Assembly: GCA_963791225.1 (NCBI GenBank)
Contig: CAWBRV010000003.1
Location: 434,001-498,000, forward strand
Direction of reading: 5' to 3'
Length of the DNA: 64,000 bases
DNA from: PALSA-612 sp963791225
Lineage (GTDB): Bacteria > Actinomycetota > Thermoleophilia > Gaiellales > Gaiellaceae
Positions 61,584 through 64,000 of this stretch are shown here, piece after piece (the stretch's first letter is position 1; every line of letters starts with the position of its first letter). The position numbers were made by a program, and so were the translations under genes. Below the pieces are notes generated by a model, which was not told the origin of the DNA, did not search any database, and worked only from the letters and a program-made list of their open reading frames with translations.

Positions 61584-62477
61584 TCATCGCTCAGAGCGAC
61601 GTTCGTCGCCCTGAGCCTCGCGGGCCGCGATCCCCGCCAGGAAGCTGTCGATCTCGTCGAGCACGTGGTCGAGGGCCGCTCCCGTCGGCAGGTGCCGCTC
61701 GCCCGGGAGCTCCAGCAGCCGGGAGCCGCGGATCTGCTCGTTGAGGTAGCGCGCCGCGCCGATCGGGATCTGGGTGTCCGCCTGGCCGTGGATGAGCAGC
61801 GTCGGCGTGTCGATGTCGGGCAGGACGCTCCTGATGTCGACCGAACGCGCGAGCTGCACCGACGCCTCGGCCGTCGGGAAGTCCGTGGACGCGCGGATCC
61901 CGTCGACGAACCGACGTCGCTCTCTCGGCGACAGGTTGCCGATCCAGGCGATCAGCTCCGCGGCCTGGCGGCGAGGGCCCTCGAAGACATAACGGAGCGC
62001 CTGCAGCGCCTGCGGCCCGGCCTCGGGCGCGCGTCCCCACGGGTAGTCGGGCGCCTCGAGCACGCGTGCCGAGCCTCCGAACGAGATCAGCCCAGCGGTT
62101 CGCTCCGGGAAGGTCGCCGCGAACAGCAGGGCGAGCGCCGTTCCCTCCGAGATCCCGAAGATCACGGCGCGCTCGGCGGCCGCCGCGTCCATCACCGCGC
62201 GCATGTCCTCGAGCGCCAGCTCGAGCCCTGCCGGGGGGACATCGCGGTTGGACGCTCCCATGCCGCGCTTGTCGTAGATGACGAGTCGGGAGCCCATTGC
62301 GAGGCGGCGATAGATCTCGGCCCAGGGCCACCGCGACGCGAGCGCGACGCTCGAGACGAGCGGCGGGCTCACGACGACGTCGACCGGGCCGCTGCCCGCC
62401 ACCTGGTAGGCGATGGCGACACCGCTGCTCTCGACGTGCCGTATCTCGGACTCGGAGAACCGCCGTCGGCGCAACAC
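61584..62477 (-). CDS. alpha/beta hydrolase
   Basis: A 297-aa hydrolase. VVVSPPLVSSV, LVIYDKRGMGAS, nucleophile elbow FGISEGTAL, acid in HGQADTQIP and base in GERHLP are all recognisable. The N-terminus (RHVESSGVAIAYQVAGSGPVDVVV) resembles alpha/beta hydrolases found attached to adenylate cyclase or LuxR modules in actinobacteria. It starts GTG. The 97-bp gap to the Rieske gene includes a locally AT-richer promoter candidate (GATACTGACCAATC). Confidence 0.88.
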   Translation of the reverse strand: MLRRRRFSESEIRHVESSGVAIAYQVAGSGPVDVVVSPPLVSSVALASRWPWAEIYRRLAMGSRLVIYDKRGMGASNRDVPPAGLELALEDMRAVMDAAAAERAVIFGISEGTALALLFAATFPERTAGLISFGGSARVLEAPDYPWGRAPEAGPQALQALRYVFEGPRRQAAELIAWIGNLSPRERRRFVDGIRASTDFPTAEASVQLARSVDIRSVLPDIDTPTLLIHGQADTQIPIGAARYLNEQIRGSRLLELPGERHLPTGAALDHVLDEIDSFLAGIAAREAQGDERRSER

Positions 62478-62575
62478 GGGTCAGCTCCGGGCCGGCGCCG
62501 GCGAGATCGTCCTCGTCACCAGTGCGAGTCTGCTTGCCGGCATCACGGGGACGATCCTACGCTAGCCTCGTGCGG

Positions 62576-63823
62576 ATGAGCGTCCGCGCCCCCGACCAGT
62601 CGGTCCCCGTCCCCGAGCCCGGGCTGACGCCGGAGGCGATGATCGAGCGCGCCGTAGCGCTCCGTCCCCAGCTCCGGGAGGAGCAGGCTGCGACGGAGGA
62701 GCGCGGCCGCTACTCGGACGACCTGCACGAGGAGTTCCGTCGGGCAGGCTTCTACCGGTGCCTGCAGCCACGGCTGTACGGCGGTTACCAGTTCGACGTG
62801 CCGACCTACTTCCGCGTCGTCCGGGAGATCTCCCGCGGGTGCCCCTCCACGGGCTGGATGATGGGCGTGACCGCCGGACACGCGCTCGTCATGGGCTCGT
62901 ACTTCCCCGAGCAGGTGCAGGCCGAGGTGTTCGGGCCGGACGGGGAGTTCCTGGCGGCGAGCATGGCTGCGCCCACGGGAACCGCAACGCCGCACCCCGG
63001 CGGCTGGGGGATCGAGGGTACGTGGCGGTACTGCTCGGGGGCGCCGATCGCGACTCACTTCCTGCCCGCCGTCCTCGTCCGCCGCGACGACGAGCCCGAC
63101 ATCGTCGGCATCGCCGTCGTCCCGAAAGAGCAGTGGACGATGCTCGACGACTGGGACGGGTTCCTCGGCCTGCGAGGGAGCGGCTCGAACGCGATCGCGG
63201 TCGCCGGGGCGGTCGTCCCGGACGCGTACGTCGTTCCGATGGACATGCTCGATGCCGACGTCGACGACGGGACACCCGGCTCCAGGCTGCACGGGAGCCC
63301 GCTGTACGGCGGTCGCCTGCTCTCGTTCTTCCACGGCGAACTGATCGCGACGATGTCGGGAACCGTCCGCGCGGCGCTCGACGAGTACGAGGAGATCATC
63401 CGCACGCGGCCCGGGCGCTTCGCGCCCTACGGGCCTCGGTACGAGTCGCCGGAGTTCCAGCGGCCGTTCGGTCTCGCGCTCGGCCTGGTCGAGGCGGCGG
63501 AAGCGGTGATGCAGGTCGCCGCCGACCGGTTCATGGACTACTCCCGTCGCGGCTTCGAGGGCGGCGAGCCGTTCTCGCTCAAGGAGGACATGCGCGGCCT
63601 GGCGATGCTCGAGCACGCCGGCCGTCTGCTCTGGGAGGCGGGCGAGCTGCTCTTCCGGACGGGCGGATCGAGCGCCTCGAGAGAAGGCGAGCGGCTGCAG
63701 ATGTACTACCGCGACCTCTCCGTCTACCGGCAGCACATGTCCGCGCAGTACGAGCCGATCGCAGAGCGCCTGGCGCGACTCGAACTCGGGCTCCTGACCA
63801 GGATCTCGAGAACCGCCGACTAG
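62576..63823 (+). CDS. acyl-CoA-dehydrogenase-fold flavin-dependent monooxygenase
   Basis: A 415-aa paralogue of the enzyme at 33585: PVPEPGLTPEAMIERAVALRPQL at the N-terminus, LYGGYQFDVPTYFRVVREISRGC, TAGHALVMGSYFPEQVQAEVFG, WRYCSGAP, and DDWDGFLGLRGSGSNAI. It is therefore probably a two-component flavin hydroxylase of the HsaA/HpaH type. No reductase gene is present. ATG is chosen; a GTG 2 codons upstream is equally possible. Gene ends directly before the 12-bp tandem repeat and long-hairpin element B. Confidence 0.87.
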   Translation: MSVRAPDQSVPVPEPGLTPEAMIERAVALRPQLREEQAATEERGRYSDDLHEEFRRAGFYRCLQPRLYGGYQFDVPTYFRVVREISRGCPSTGWMMGVTAGHALVMGSYFPEQVQAEVFGPDGEFLAASMAAPTGTATPHPGGWGIEGTWRYCSGAPIATHFLPAVLVRRDDEPDIVGIAVVPKEQWTMLDDWDGFLGLRGSGSNAIAVAGAVVPDAYVVPMDMLDADVDDGTPGSRLHGSPLYGGRLLSFFHGELIATMSGTVRAALDEYEEIIRTRPGRFAPYGPRYESPEFQRPFGLALGLVEAAEAVMQVAADRFMDYSRRGFEGGEPFSLKEDMRGLAMLEHAGRLLWEAGELLFRTGGSSASREGERLQMYYRDLSVYRQHMSAQYEPIAERLARLELGLLTRISRTAD

Positions 63824-63846
63824 AGGCGTGATGTGAGGCTTGATGT
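63823..63846 (+). repeat. 12-bp tandem repeat
   Basis: Two 12-mers, GAGGCGTGATGT and GAGGCTTGATGT, follow directly from the last base of the monooxygenase stop. The second overlaps the left terminus of element B, so one unit of the tandem pair may be a target-site or end duplication. Confidence 0.55.
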
Positions 63847-63999
63847 GAAATTCCGCCGGGCCGGATGACGTCCCAGGCGCGGCGCCGGATCGGCGCGTCC
63901 GGTCGCGACACGTAGCGCTGCTACGCGTCGCGGGCCGTCCACACCGCCCGGCTTGACCTGGAACGCCCCCGGCGTCGGCCCAATTTCACACCAAACCTC
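63835..63999. repeat. 165-bp long-hairpin element B
   Basis: Terminal inverted repeats of 18 bp with 16 matches: GAGGCTTGATGTGAAATT (63835-63852) and AATTTCACACCAAACCTC (63982-63999). The centre is a 12-bp stem with 11 matches, GCGACACGTAGC/GCTACGCGTCGC, around loop GCT. Arms are 82 and 80 nt, as in element A at 29343. No ORF or transposase. The window ends one base after the right terminus, so flanks are not visible. Confidence 0.75.
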
Positions 64000-64000
64000 T

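Overview
The window is about 64 kb of very GC-rich bacterial DNA, densely coded on both strands, with many GTG/TTG starts and 1-8 bp gene overlaps. Base composition, codon use and gene content (many acyl-CoA dehydrogenases and short-chain dehydrogenases, class III cyclase, MMPL transporter, SAM-I riboswitch, DUF6285) suggest a soil or environmental actinobacterium, plausibly of the Thermoleophilia lineage; this placement is inference. I see no rRNA, tRNA, CRISPR array, prophage, transposase gene or defence island, and no gene-free stretch longer than about 300 bases.

Region 1 (1-21,954) is a carboxylic-acid/acyl-CoA catabolic block. It holds an alpha-hydroxy-acid oxidase fragment, a pair of acyl-CoA dehydrogenases, an acyl-CoA ligase, several short-chain dehydrogenases (SDRs), a third acyl-CoA dehydrogenase with a DUF6285 partner, two thiolases, a MaoC-SCP2 hydratase, thioesterase, FAD oxidase, cupin and an aminoglycoside-phosphotransferase-like protein. 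A complete branched-chain-amino-acid-type ABC transporter (livFGHM plus binding protein, 9,475-14,214) sits inside it. Together these could import, CoA-activate and beta-oxidise a branched or cyclic acid.

Region 2 (21,955-30,946) carries housekeeping metabolism: a SAM-I riboswitch in front of a threonine-synthase-like gene, formate-tetrahydrofolate ligase with a cyclodeaminase-family protein, ftsH, a PEP-mutase-family lyase, a thioesterase and two small secreted proteins. Region 3 (31,088-41,701) contains a phospholipase-D-fold protein, GST, a flavin hydroxylase, a berberine-bridge-type oxidase, a run of cyclic-nucleotide-binding genes including an MFS-cNMP fusion, a cold-shock gene and two short Lys-rich ORFs of 58 and 36 codons. 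Region 4 (41,747-49,805) has a two-domain glycosyltransferase with a GH130 enzyme, then a zinc/manganese ABC transporter divergent from a Fur/Zur regulator. Region 5 (49,843-63,823) is mixed: membrane proteins, nucleotidyltransferase, GAF-cyclase, GNAT, glycerol kinase, S10 peptidase, MMPL transporter, a P450-Rieske pair, a hydrolase and a second flavin hydroxylase.

The most unusual material is non-coding. (i) Two 101-bp copies of a two-hairpin element (20,833-20,933 and 23,357-23,457) each start at or just after a stop codon and show a compensatory base-pair change. (ii) Two long-hairpin elements of nearly identical geometry (29,343-29,509 and 63,835-63,999; arms of 82 and 80 nt around a small central loop) look like one dispersed family. 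(iii) A pair of 13-nt palindromes bounds the 5,784-5,899 spacer.
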